Shown here: in pieces, positions 10,255-20,074 of the stretch | How the letters are laid out: every line of letters begins with the position of its first letter | Position numbering within the stretch: the first letter of the stretch is position 1 | Notes under the pieces: model-generated | Databases searched by the model: none | Seen by the model: the letters and a program-made list of their open reading frames with translations, nothing else | Told to the model about the DNA's origin: nothing | Source of the DNA: Bactericera cockerelli | Taxonomy: Eukaryota > Arthropoda > Insecta > Hemiptera > Triozidae | NCBI GenBank assembly: GCA_024516035.1 | Contig: CM044957.1 | Coordinates: 47,467,001 to 47,531,000, forward strand | Length of the DNA: 64,000 nt | Direction of reading: 5' to 3' | Program-made: the position numbers and the translations under genes

Positions 10255-10977
10255 ATGGAGACGGAGGAGGAGGTGAAGGAGAAGTAGGAGGAGGAAAAGA
10301 AGGAGGAGGAGAAGGAGGAGGAGGAGGAGTGGGAGGAGGAGAAGGAGGAGGAGGAGGAGGAGGAGAAGAAAGAGAAGGAGGAGGAGGAGTAGGAGGAGGA
10401 GGAGGAGAAGTGGGAGGAGGAGGAGTTGGAGAAGTGGAAGGAGGAGAAGAAGGAGGAGGAGGAGGAGAAGAAAGAGAAGGAGGAGGAGGAGTAGGAGGAG
10501 GAGGAGGAGAAGTGGGAGGAGGAGGAGTTGGAGAAGTGGAAGGAGGAGAAGGAGGAGGAGGAGGAGGAGGAGGAGGAGGAGAAAGAGAAGGAGGAGGAGG
10601 AGTAGGGAGGAGGAGGAGAAGTGGGAGGAGGAGAAGGAGGAGGAGGAGAAAGAGAAGGAGGAGGAGGAGTAGGAGGAGGAGGAGGAGAAGGAGGAGGAGG
10701 AGGAGTTGGAGAGGTGGAAGGAGGAGAAGGAGGAGGAGGAGGAGGAGGAGAAGTGGGAGGAGGAGAAGGAGGAGGAGGAGGAGGAGAAGGAGGAGGAGGA
10801 GTAGGAGGAGAAGGAGAAGTAAGAAGACGAGGAGGAGGAGAAGTAGAAGAAGGAGGAGGAGAAGGAGGAGAAGTAAGAGGAGTAGAAGGAGGAGTAAGAG
10901 GAGTAGAAGGAGAGTAAGAGGAGTAGAAGGAGGAGTAAGAGGAGTAGAAGGAGAAGGAGGAGGAGGAAGAGGAGAAA
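10255..10977 (+). repeat. GGA/GAA polypurine minisatellite, about 720 bp
   Basis: The + strand is almost entirely purine, built from GGA with GAA, GTA, GTG and TTG interruptions that themselves recur in a higher-order pattern (aggagttggagaagtggaag at 10421, 10521 and in variant form near 10704). Long frames over it encode only Gly/Glu/Arg or Leu/Pro/Ser runs and are not genes. Mirror-symmetric purine tracts like this can form triplexes and slow polymerases. Confidence 0.92.
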
Positions 10978-11011
10978 AATGAGAGGGGATTCCTGAATGT
11001 AACATAGAAAA

Positions 11012-11135
11012 GAATGCCAAAGGCATTATCACCACCCTTGATCAGACTTTGTTTACCTTTAATTAATTATTATATACCTTTTCACTGTACCTGTATATAA
11101 AAAATTGTAAATAAAGTTTGATCAAAATTGTTGAA
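11012..11135 (+). repeat. Family I interspersed repeat, copy I1
   Basis: gaatgccaaaggcattatca, ccacccttgatcagactttg, then an AT-rich body, aaataaagtttgatc and a TAATA tail. Copies at 19528, 19887 and (reverse) 51729. Probably the 3' tail of a retroposon. Confidence 0.65.
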
Positions 11136-11148
11136 TAATAATAACATA

Positions 11149-11368
11149 TACACAGGTAGTTAAGTGGTTAAAGCGCTAGGCTGGTAATCCAGGTAGCGTA
11201 TTAATCCGTTAGTTCGAATCCCACCTAATGCAGGAATTTTTCCAAATTAATTCGAGTATATGACCACAATAATAATAAGACTCTGAGGGTTGGATGGTAG
11301 AAAATGTTGTCAGCATTAACCTCGCCTGGTGGTTACCTTCCACTAAAGAGTACCTATTATTGTTATTA
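11149..11368 (+). repeat. SINE family B, copy B2
   Basis: Head aggtagttaagtggttaaag and gttagttcgaatcccaccta, tail ggttggatggtagaaaatg, ttaacctcgcctggtgg, ccactaaagagt. Intronic, sense orientation. Confidence 0.75.
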
Positions 11369-11592
11369 TCCAGTGACCAGTGAGTAAAATAATAGCCAAC
11401 CTGGAGGTGGTACAACCAAGTAAAAAATTGTAATGGACGAAGAAGAAAAAAAAAATACGAATCAAAACGCGTATAATAATCTTATCCGATATAGATTTCT
11501 ATCAGGTCCTTTTGATCGCTCTGACATTTCATTTGATAACTATGTACAGTAGGTACGGTTTACCTAAGTAGGTATTTAATTATATAATTTTA

Positions 11593-13256
11593 TATACAGG
11601 GTGTCCCACCAAACTTGGACACCTCAAATTACTCGGCCCCTGAAAGAGTTTTTGAAAAATAAAAAAATCTAGGGTACATGTGCTAATTATGCGGTTTCAG
11701 TTATGAAATTTTTTTTATACAGGGTGGTTCAAAAGTCAGAAATTGAGGTGTCAACTTTCGATTTTTAAATGGATTGACCTGAATTTTATTTGATAATTTT
11801 ACTTCTAAATGATTTCTGAGTACTTTTTTAAACAAAAATATTACATACAGGGTGGTTTTTTTTCGACCAATTTTTTTTCTAAATCTTGAATAACTCAAGT
11901 TCGGTTAATTTTTTCGATAACAAGAATAGAATGTGTTTGTGTAATGAATACACGCACTTTCAATCGGCATCAAAATTTTTTATACAGGGTGGTTCACAAG
12001 TGAAATAATAACTTGATTTTTTTTTAAAACCGAGTTTTTTTTAATTTTTTATTTAGGATTAATAATTCTCGTCTAATTTTACACATTTTTCGTTAGTCAT
12101 ATCGAAAAACAAAACTAAAGTGTTGTACAGGGTGAGACATAATTTTTTTGTAACACCCTGTATATGGGCAGTCAAAGAGACGCAAAATTAAATATAAAGA
12201 CTAAATATGCAAGAAAAACTTTGATTTTTAATTAAACTAAAAAGTTATGGTGTTTTAACTAATATTGTCGCATGGACCACCCTGTAGATATTTTCTTAAA
12301 CTATCATGTAGGTACTCTAAGTTGTATAAAATTTAACGAACACTTCGAATCATGTGGGAAAAACAAGTAAAAAACACGAATTTGAAGCCATTTTCAATTT
12401 GGTGTCCACACTGAATGATTTTAAAACTTGAAATAAAAAGTAGGTAGGTGTAGACACAAAATTGAGCATGGCTTTTTGAATTCATTTTTTTTCTTTCAGA
12501 TTTGGACTCCTCGTTGAATTTTAGACAGTTTCGACTACCCATATGATGGTTTAAGAAAATATCTACAGGGTGGTCCATGCGACAATATTAATTAAAACAC
12601 CATAACTTTTTAGTTTAATTAAAAATCAAAGTTTTTCTTGCATATTTAGTCTTTATATTGAATTTTGCGTCTCTTTGACTGCCCATATACAGGGTGTTAC
12701 AAAAAAATTATGTTTCACCCTGTACAACACTTTAGTTTTGTTTTTCGATATGACTAACGAAAAGTGTGTAAAATTAGACGAGAATTATTAATCCTAAATA
12801 AAAAATTAAAAAAACTCGGTTTTAAAAAAAATCAAGTCATTATTTCACTTGTGAACCACCCTGTATAAAAATTTTTGATGCCGATTGAAAGTGCGTGTAT
12901 TCATTACACAAACACATTCTATTCTTGTTATCGAAAAAATTAACCGAACTTGAGTTATTCAAGATTTAGAAAAAAAATTGGTCGAAAAAAAAACCACCCT
13001 GTATGTAATATTTTTGTTTAAAAAAGTACTCAGAAATCATTTAGAAGTAAAATTATCAAATAAAATTCAGGTCGATCCATTTAAAAATCGAAAGTTGACA
13101 CCTCAATTTCTGACTTTTGAACCACCCTGTATAAAAAAAATTTCATAACTGAAACCGCATAATTAGCACATGTACCCCAATTTTTTTTATTTTTCAAAAA
13201 CTCTTTCAGGGGCCGAGTAATTTGAGGTGTCCAAGTTTGGTGGGACACCCTGTATA
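11593..13256. mobile_element. 1.66-kb near-perfect palindrome (fold-back element)
   Basis: The left terminus TATACAGGGTGTCCCACCAA and the right terminus are complements. Paired landmarks sum to 24848-24850 throughout (11719/13130, 11847/13002, 12127/12723, 12285/12565), so the arms are about 830 bp, in register to within one base. They diverge only in the central 200 bp around 12425. The motif ACAGGGTG or its complement occurs seven times per arm (11596, 11719, 11847, 11984, 12127, 12154, 12278 and partners). No protein frame of note. Terminal TATA on both sides may be target sequence. Being intronic, the transcript could fold into a long double-stranded hairpin. Confidence 0.9.
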
Positions 13257-13606
13257 GTACTAAGATCTGTTTGACTCTCCCTAATTATCCCTCAAAACTT
13301 GCTATAACTGAAATATTGAAGGGAAACTCTGTTCACCTGGTGTGTTTTTTTTCACCTGGTTATTAGTGATTAGCAGCACGCAATGGCGAGCGCGACACTG
13401 CCGTTTAATTGTCGTAACCTATTTATGACGAACGTTCTAGCGACATTTTTCTTGTTAATACTGAATTATATCTCACATAATAAGGTACTTTCTTATAGCG
13501 CATAGCCATGGCATGTGATTATTTTATAGACTGCAGGCTACGGGATGGCCAGGTTAGTTTTCCGAGGAATTTAATATGTCCTCGTAAGACTGCTGAATTT
13601 CAGGTT

Positions 13607-13806
13607 GAATAGTAATAATAAAAATAATAATAATATCGTCTTATTTATACTGCCCGATTAGGACTGTTGAGTCCATTATTCCAGCAGTAAGCCCAAAAGA
13701 TGTATTATTATGTGGTCAAAAGCCCAAATGGGAGGGTAACTTGTCAATTTTCCAGCTGGGTTTTGAAAACGCAACCTCTGGATTACCAGTACTTGGACCA
13801 CAGAAC
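13607..13806 (-). repeat. SINE family A, copy A2 (diverged)
   Basis: Reverse copy: TAATA tail at the left, cttatttatactgcccgatt, ccattattccagcagtaagc, caaatgggagggtaac, then a decayed head (ccagctgggttttgaaaacg). B box mutated. Confidence 0.65.
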
Positions 13807-13859
13807 CAAACATTACAGTTGATTTAAGTGATTTGAGGTATCAAATACCGGGTAATGCA

Positions 13860-14312
13860 TATTTGAAGTATGTGCATTTCTGGAGGCATTTCCATCCACC
13901 CAGTATATGGGTTAAAAGTTTTACGAGTATAATTTTGCTGTAGGTTGTAATAATGTATTTTGATCCACCCAGTAAGCAGGTTGAAAGTTGTACAAGTATA
14001 ATTTTGCTGTAGGTTGTAATAAAGTATTTTGATCCACCCAGTATACGGGTTGAAAGTTGTACGAGTATAATTTTGCTGTAGGTTGTAATAAAGTATTTTG
14101 ATCCACCCAGTATACGGTTTGACATTTGCACAAGTATAATTTTGCTGTGGGTTGTAATAAAGTATTTTGATTCACCCAGTAGGTATACGGATTGAAAGTT
14201 GTACAAACGTACAAGTATAATTCTACTGTAATTTGTAATGATGTATATTTTGATCCACCCAGTATACGGGTTGAAAGTTGTACGAGTATAATTTTGCTGT
14301 AGGTTGTAATAA
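13860..14312 (+). repeat. Minisatellite, six units of about 69 bp
   Basis: Units start at about 13891, 13961, 14028, 14098, 14166 and 14249 with tttgatccacccagtatacg, then ttgaaagttgtacgagtata, attttgctgtaggttgtaat. One unit carries extra bases. A minus-strand frame of 163 residues across it only translates the repeats and is not a gene. Confidence 0.88.
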
Positions 14313-14732
14313 TGCTGTATTAGTACATACATAAACTCAGCAATTTATACACTTGATTACTCCTGCACTTCTCTGATTTCATAATTACCTATTTAATTAT
14401 GATACATATTTCATATTTTCCTTCCTTTTTTGTTCTACGCCGTTTTTGGGCATATTTGTTGTTACTATTACATCATTTGATTGACTGCCCACGTAATGAC
14501 ATAATTACTAATTACTTAGCTAGCCGATAGTTGGTAATAATTATAGAACAACTTCTGCAGATTATCTCGAGTTATGCACATCGCTGCTATAGATTATCTT
14601 TTTGTAGGAGTAGAGAAACATTCCTGTAGTGCGATTAGCCTCCTAGGAGTGATTTAATATCTTGGAATTTTACATGATCGCACCGCAAGAGATGTAAAGA
14701 CTGCAGTCTAGCTTAGCATGTTATTGGTTAAG

Positions 14733-14868
14733 GTATCATATTTGTGTTAATCACTTTTGTGATATCACAACTACTCAAACTCGCTTTACTAAACACTGAA
14801 ATCGGGACTAAAACTACCGACCTCCAGGTTACAAGTCCACCGCCTTATCGATCAAGCAACCAAGCTAC
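14733..14868 (-). repeat. SINE family D, copy D3
   Basis: Reverse: tatcatatttgtgttaatca, ctactcaaactcgctttact, accgacctccaggttacaag, ccgccttatcgatcaagc. tRNA-like head on the right. Confidence 0.75.
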
Positions 14869-15189
14869 ATTTAAATCAATAAATGAGACTTTGCTTAAAA
14901 CTAAGTCTCATGCATAAGCCGTATTTTTCTTTCTAACCAAAGTGTATGCAACTGGAATAAAATGAACAAACTGAAAGCAAGTCATTTTTCGTTTGGAAGA
15001 GGAAAAATCTTCTTCCAGTGTGGTTAACCAAAAGGGATTTAGAAAATTCTTACTTCCAGTTCTTTTATAATTATGTTAAGTCCATTGTTTATCTTTAATA
15101 GTACCGAAACGCTTTTTCTTTCACAAATAGTGGGGAAGCTAAACTGGAAATATTTAGAATAAAATGGAAATATTTGGAAATACCGAACC

Positions 15190-17003
15190 TGGAATTTTTT
15201 TCCCTGGAAATCTAACGAATTTAAAAAAGACGGAAAGAAGTTTTGGAAATTCTATAAAGACAAAAAGAAACAAGAAAAACTACCTACACTAACATATAAT
15301 GGCTCACATTTAACCAACGAAAAGGAGATTGCAGATACCTTTGCACAATATTTCCTACAAGCTCACAACCACACAACAAACCATCACATACACGAAAATT
15401 TACCTGTTGATTGCAATGCATACTTTCACATAAACAAAATACTAGAACAAGATGTAGAAACAGAAATTAAAAATATGCAAACCAATAAACCCCCAGGCCC
15501 TGACAATATTCCACCAATTTTCTACAAAAAATGCATCAACCATATTAAGCAACCCCTTACCCACATCTTCAACAATTCTCTTAGAACATCAGTTTTTCCA
15601 GATGTTCTAAAAGAATCAATAATTTGCCCAATACCGAAAAAAGGGACAAGCACCGAAATAGCCAATCACCGCCCAATATCAAATCTGAACACAATAGCAA
15701 AAATTTACGAAAGTGTTTTATACACCAGAATAGCACCTTACATATTCAAAACAGTATCCGAGAACCAACATGGCTTTATCAGTGGTAGATCCACTCTTTC
15801 GAACCTAACCGAATTTTGTCACGAAGTCAGTAGCCATATAACAAAAACACAAGTAGATGTTATATACACTGACATCGAAAAATGTTTTGACAGAATTTCA
15901 CACGACGCAATCATTGCAAAACTCAATGCAGCAGGATTTTCAACACCTCTCACAAAACTGTTCAAAAACTATCTAACAAACAGAAAAAACTTCGTTGTTT
16001 ATGAGAAATACTGGTCCAAACCATTCAGTCCACCATCAGGCGTTGTCCAAGGGTCAAAGCTATCTAGCTTAATATTTATTTTAACTTATAACGACATCCA
16101 AAATCACGTACACAATTCAAAAATAAAACTCTATGCCGATGATCTCAAAATATACAAAGATATAACAACACAAGAAGACTGTAACAAACTACAAGAAGAT
16201 CTGAACAACATTACAACATGGCTCAACACTATAGGACTCAATTTTCACCCCAACAAATGCTACCACATGACATACACTAAAAAACAACAACGAATACAAC
16301 ACACATATAACATAAACAAAATACCCATAGAAGAAATCAATACATACAAAGATTTAGGAATATACTTTAAAACAAATCTATCTTGGGAAACTCAAGTAGA
16401 AGAAACAGCTAAAAAAGCCCTAAAAAAACTTGGTATGGTAATCCGCCATTGTCAAGACATTCAAGACATAGATGCCATCACCACACTTTATAAATCCCTA
16501 ATACGTTCCACAATAGAATATTGTTCACCTCTTTGGTGTCCAACAACCAAAGAACATATGAAACTTCTAGAAAAAGTTCAAGCTCGATTTGTGCGGTATT
16601 TGTTTAAAAAATTCAATGGATTCTACCCTCTCTACCCTCAATACATTGAGTACTCCTTATTGATAGAAAATCTACCAATAGAATCCATTGAACAACGATT
16701 CAGATCAGCACAAATCAAGCTTCTAGCAAATATTCTAACGAACAAAATTCAAAGTCCATACCTTTTAGGAGAAATTAAATTCAAAATCCCAAATCATAGA
16801 CTAAGACCAAACCCTGCCCTTCTTTTTGAACCACCAAAACTGAATGTCAAATCCCCCATCGCATTAGCTATGATTCTATACAACGAAAAACTAGAAAAGC
16901 CACCAATATTCCTGTAAAATTTAATATTCACCACAGAAATACCCTTTGTCAGTTATTGCATGCCAAAATGATCTTTCAATTTGGTGTGTGTAGACAGTAC
17001 TTG

Positions 17004-17032
<29 letters not shown>
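15190..17032 (+). mobile_element. 5'-truncated non-LTR retrotransposon (jockey/CR1-like)
   Basis: Coding sequence is open in one frame from at least 15190, ORF2 stops at 16917, a short 3' UTR follows, and there is a 29-base poly(A) at 17004-17032. Lack of an endonuclease domain indicates 5' truncation, common for target-primed insertions. It is in the sense direction of the host intron and abuts the minisatellite that begins at 17035. Confidence 0.85.
15475..16917 (+). CDS. Reverse transcriptase of a truncated non-LTR retrotransposon
   Basis: 480 codons from the first ATG; the open frame continues upstream to about 15190 (FWKFYKDKKKQEK and on), so the true protein was longer and this ATG is internal. 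It polymerises cDNA at a nicked target in LINE retrotransposition. Visible motifs: PPGPDNIP at 6-13, HRPISNLN at 65-72, catalytic region A with D133 in TDIEKCFD, region B SGVVQGSKLS at 188-197, catalytic YADD at 220-223. Then come a thumb region (GLNFHPNKC) and a C-terminal part rich in aromatic and basic residues. All catalytic aspartates are intact and there is no internal stop, so the insertion looks young or recently active, but without its endonuclease it cannot move on its own. Clade assignment (jockey/CR1 group) is by general resemblance. Confidence 0.9.
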   Translation: MQTNKPPGPDNIPPIFYKKCINHIKQPLTHIFNNSLRTSVFPDVLKESIICPIPKKGTSTEIANHRPISNLNTIAKIYESVLYTRIAPYIFKTVSENQHGFISGRSTLSNLTEFCHEVSSHITKTQVDVIYTDIEKCFDRISHDAIIAKLNAAGFSTPLTKLFKNYLTNRKNFVVYEKYWSKPFSPPSGVVQGSKLSSLIFILTYNDIQNHVHNSKIKLYADDLKIYKDITTQEDCNKLQEDLNNITTWLNTIGLNFHPNKCYHMTYTKKQQRIQHTYNINKIPIEEINTYKDLGIYFKTNLSWETQVEETAKKALKKLGMVIRHCQDIQDIDAITTLYKSLIRSTIEYCSPLWCPTTKEHMKLLEKVQARFVRYLFKKFNGFYPLYPQYIEYSLLIENLPIESIEQRFRSAQIKLLANILTNKIQSPYLLGEIKFKIPNHRLRPNPALLFEPPKLNVKSPIALAMILYNEKLEKPPIFL

Positions 17033-17034
<2 letters not shown>

Positions 17035-17545
17035 GTTCTCTAATATTGAGGTTTCTCTTATATCTAGTTCTCTTATAATCAGGATTCTCTTATGAAGAGA
17101 TTATTTTATCCTACATTCCCTACAAAGAGGTATCTTGAAATTGTTCTCTTATATCCAGGTTTCTCTTATAATTATGCAGTTCTCTTATAATCAGGATTCT
17201 CTTATAAACAGGTTATTTTACCCCCTATAAAAAGGTAAATTGGATCTGGAAATTGTTCTCTTTTATCCAGGTTTCTCTTACATGCAGTTCTCTTATAAAC
17301 AGGTTATTTTACTCTACAAAGAGGTATCTGGGAATTATTCTCTTATATCCAGGTTTCTCTTATATGCAGTTCTCTTATAATCACGATTCTCTTATAAACA
17401 GGTTATTTTACGCCCTAAAAAGGTAAATTGGATCTGGAAATTGTTCTCTTATATCCAGGTTTCTCTTATATGCAGTTCTCTTATAAACAGGTTATTTTAC
17501 TCTATAAAGAGGTATCTGGAAATTCTTCTCTTATATCCAGGAAAT
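17035..17545 (+). repeat. Minisatellite of ttctcttatatccaggt units (family N)
   Basis: Short modules gttctcttatatccaggt, ttctcttatatgcag, ttctcttataatcaggatt and ttctcttataaacaggttat alternate with tttactctacaaagaggtat in a higher-order unit of about 100-120 bp repeated four or five times. The same modules form the ends of TA-flanked elements at 23924 and 62841, so the array probably grew from such an element. Confidence 0.8.
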
Positions 17546-17748
17546 TCTTCTCTCCGACAGTATAACCCAATGGACCAATGACCTATCCATCTATCTCTCT
17601 ATTTCTAGCAATATAACGACTTCACTCTCACGAATAACAGATTGCACAGATAGAAGGGTCCGATATAGTGTTCCGTTCTAGAGATACAAAGGGAGTCCAG
17701 AGGGTCCTCCCCTCTGTGGGAACTTTGCTGGGAATCAGTTATAGTATA

Positions 17749-17772
17749 GGGGTAGGGGGTAGGGGGTAGGGG
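17749..17772 (+). other. G-quadruplex motif
   Basis: Four runs of four or five Gs separated by TA (ggggtaggggg pattern), a textbook quadruplex-forming sequence on the intron's sense strand. Confidence 0.75.
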
Positions 17773-18302
17773 CCAGGGTACCAGAAGACACTGTTCTTCC
17801 GGATAACTCTATAATATGTACATATTGTATAATGTTCATTGCCAGCAGTGATATTGTTCACGGAAGTATATAGAATCCCCCCTCCCCCCCTTGGATGAAA
17901 ACACTTTTCATGTGGTTTTTTGAGTGTTTATTTTTGTATTTTCATATTTCTCCACCCCTCTTGACTTACTGACACCTGAGGGATGGGGGTGCTGTTATAG
18001 TTTTCCCATCAGTTATAGTTCTCAGCACTTCTGGAAAAGTTATGCGCCGAGGTGTAATCACAAGGTCTGGAAGTATTCGTAATTTGAGTTTCCGATATCA
18101 TTTTGTTAGTTTTTCTTTCGATTTTCCGTGCTGAGCGAAGTTCATGTGAATAAAAAAAACTTGATTTTCTGTACTAACTCCATATATAAATAAAAGAAAA
18201 GTGCGTTCATAGGGATTCAGCATAAGTACTTATATGACTTGGCTGGTTATTTACAGGTAAGAAAAACTGCACCAATCAGCACCAACCTTTTTTTTTTTTT
18301 TT
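17773..18302. other. Intron DNA, nothing recognised
   Basis: No frame, RNA or repeat recognised. Contains a T-run at 18290 that leads into the family E copy. Confidence 0.45.
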
Positions 18303-18512
18303 TTTAGTTTAACATCGTTTTTCAACTGCATGGTTATACACGACGAGGGTGTTACCCTCCATTCGCAGGAAACACACAAACCTGCTATCCACTCACCCAG
18401 CCTGGGTTAGGTCGGAATGCAAGCATCACGAAGTCTCGCTGGACGTTGCTTAACTTCGGTGATCGTACGAGCACCGGTGCATTCAACGCGCCATCGACGC
18501 TGGCTATGACAC
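18303..18512 (+). repeat. Family E interspersed repeat, copy E2
   Basis: tttaacatcgtttttcaact, cgacgagggtgttaccctcc, cattcgcaggaaacacacaa, cacccagcctgggttaggtc, gctggacgttgcttaacttc, gcaccggtgcattcaacgcg, ccatcgacgctggct. Full length compared with other copies. Confidence 0.8.
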
Positions 18513-18668
18513 CAACCTTACCTTACTGACGTGAAAGGCCGCGTGGGGCCAAGACCTCCAACAACCAACTTCTTCCATTCAACAACGATTCTTCTGGTGT
18601 GCCTTTTGGTTTCCTCTCATCGTACAAGGTCCTGACTCCATCAATCCAATGTTTTTTTATAGGGTTTT

Positions 18669-18780
18669 CGACACACCAACTCAAACTCGCTTTACTAAAT
18701 CTACGCTAAAACCGGGACTTGAACCATCGAACTCCAGGTTACAAGTCCGCCGCCGTATCAATCGAGCTACTGAGGTCGGT
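18669..18780 (-). repeat. SINE family D, copy D4
   Basis: actcaaactcgctttactaa, gggacttgaaccatcgaact, ccaggttacaagtccgccgc, cgagctactgaggtcggt. The tail is truncated at the left. Confidence 0.72.
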
Positions 18781-18782
18781 TC

Positions 18783-19527
18783 ACACAAATATACTATCTA
18801 TTTATTATAGTGGTGCGACCGGCACATCCTCTAAGCAAATTCAAATTGTATCAGGAGTAATCAGGTCCTGATTATCAGGATTATATCAGGATATCAGGAC
18901 GAAGTCATCCGTCATGAATTCATGATTGATAACTTCAATTGAAATGTAATTTAATGTGTTTCAATTGTTCAACATTATTTTAAACAACTTTTAAACAAGT
19001 CATGAAATTTGATCTCGCAAATCTTTCATGCTCCGTTCTTTCTTCAGAATCAACTAAGATTGAATCCCACCCAGTGAAACATTGCTTCGCAACACTTTGC
19101 AGCACTTCCCATTCAATATTCAAGAGATTATTGCGAACCTAATGAGTGTGCAACAAATTGTTGCACACTCATTTAGGAACCCGGCTTATCAAACTCAATT
19201 TGTTCGGTCAATTTATGTATGCTTAATTTTATTTATTTAGAAACATATTAGTTTTTTATACAAATTAATCATCGAACATTAATAGCATAAAAAAAACAAC
19301 AAAAAAATATGGACAAATAGATAAATGGGCAAGGACTCTGATTGTTCAGTATCCTCTGTAAATAAACATAAAAAAGAGAAGATAAATATTAGAAAAAATT
19401 AGTTTGTTATTTGCAATTATTTTTTTAATCCGAGGCGAAGTTAATGAGTGAGGCATTTTTTGCCACTTAACCCCGTGTCTTAGACATTCTCCGTCATTTA
19501 AGACTTAACTTAAAACCAAATTAAGTA
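18783..19527. other. Intron DNA, only faint repeat traces
   Basis: gaatcccacccagtga at 19062 echoes SINE B. ctcaggcattctctgccact-like text at 19450-19480 recurs at 42490. No coding or RNA genes seen. Confidence 0.4.
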
Positions 19528-19650
19528 GAGGATGCCCAAGGCATTATCACCACCCTTGATCAAACTTTATTATTTCCTTGCTTATACCTATAATTTTGTA
19601 TATTGATGTTATGGGAAATGAAGGTTGATTGTAATTTTCTAATAATAATA
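19528..19650 (+). repeat. Family I repeat, copy I2, upstream of exon b
   Basis: gatgcccaaggcattatcac, cacccttgatcaaactttat and a terminal aataataataat, as in I1. Ends about 50 bp before exon b. Confidence 0.65.
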
Positions 19651-19702
19651 ATATGAATAACAACGTAATGCTCATCCATTTCTCTGCTTGGTCCACTTGC
19701 AG

Positions 19703-19808
19703 TCTCCCAGCACTCCGGCACGGCTGAGGAAGACAGAGAGGATGAGGTGGATGAGGATGAGGAGATAAGGTGCCTGGTCTGCGCTGCCGTCTTCCAGAAC
19801 ATTTACCA
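19703..19808 (+). CDS. PRDM3/16-family gene, exon b: acidic linker and start of zinc finger 1
   Basis: Coding exon of 106 bases between acceptor cttgcag and donor CA|GTAAGT. It begins with two bases that complete the codon left by exon a and ends with two bases completed by exon c. A second AG eight bases inside (cccag) would break the frame, which fixes the acceptor at 19702. The peptide is an acidic stretch (EEDREDEVDEDEE) followed by CLVCAAVFQNIY, the C-x2-C half of the first zinc finger. The finger is split by the intron and finishes in exon c as H-x4-H. The exon has only about 50 bp of intron between it and a repeat upstream (family I), and another I copy starts about 80 bp downstream. 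Confidence 0.88.
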
Positions 19809-19886
19809 GTAAGTAATTAATACATATTTTTATCATTTTTGTCCTAATTTTTTTTTTCATTTTTGTCCTAAATTTCTGCCTTAAAA

Positions 19887-20010
19887 AGAATGCCGTTGGT
19901 ATTAGCACCGCACTTTATCAAGTTTTGTTGTATTAATTTCAATTTCTATGTAAATAGTCTACATCGAATAGTACGTACTCTATTGTAAATAAAACTTTTA
20001 AAGTATAAAC
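19887..20010 (+). repeat. Family I repeat, copy I3, downstream of exon b (diverged)
   Basis: agaatgccgttggtattagc, accgcactttatcaagtttt and ttgtaaataaaactttt match I1 and I2 with about 20 percent change. With I2 it brackets exon b. Confidence 0.5.
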
Positions 20011-20074
20011 TGGAAAAGTATTGTAATGCTTAATGTAAAAAAACACACAATAAAGCTTAAATTAAAAGACAATA

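Noticed and set aside
10329..10982. 217-residue + frame rich in Gly, Glu and Arg
   Set aside because: Simple-repeat translation only; several overlapping frames are equally open.
9899..11035. 378-residue minus-strand frame rich in Leu, Pro and Ser
   Set aside because: It is the translation of the GGA polypurine tract read backwards plus flanking AT-rich DNA; no domain and no splice context.
13841..14332. 163-residue minus-strand frame with internal repeats (YITTYSKIILVQL)
   Set aside because: Produced by the 69-bp minisatellite; a second frame (13921-14214) is open for the same reason.
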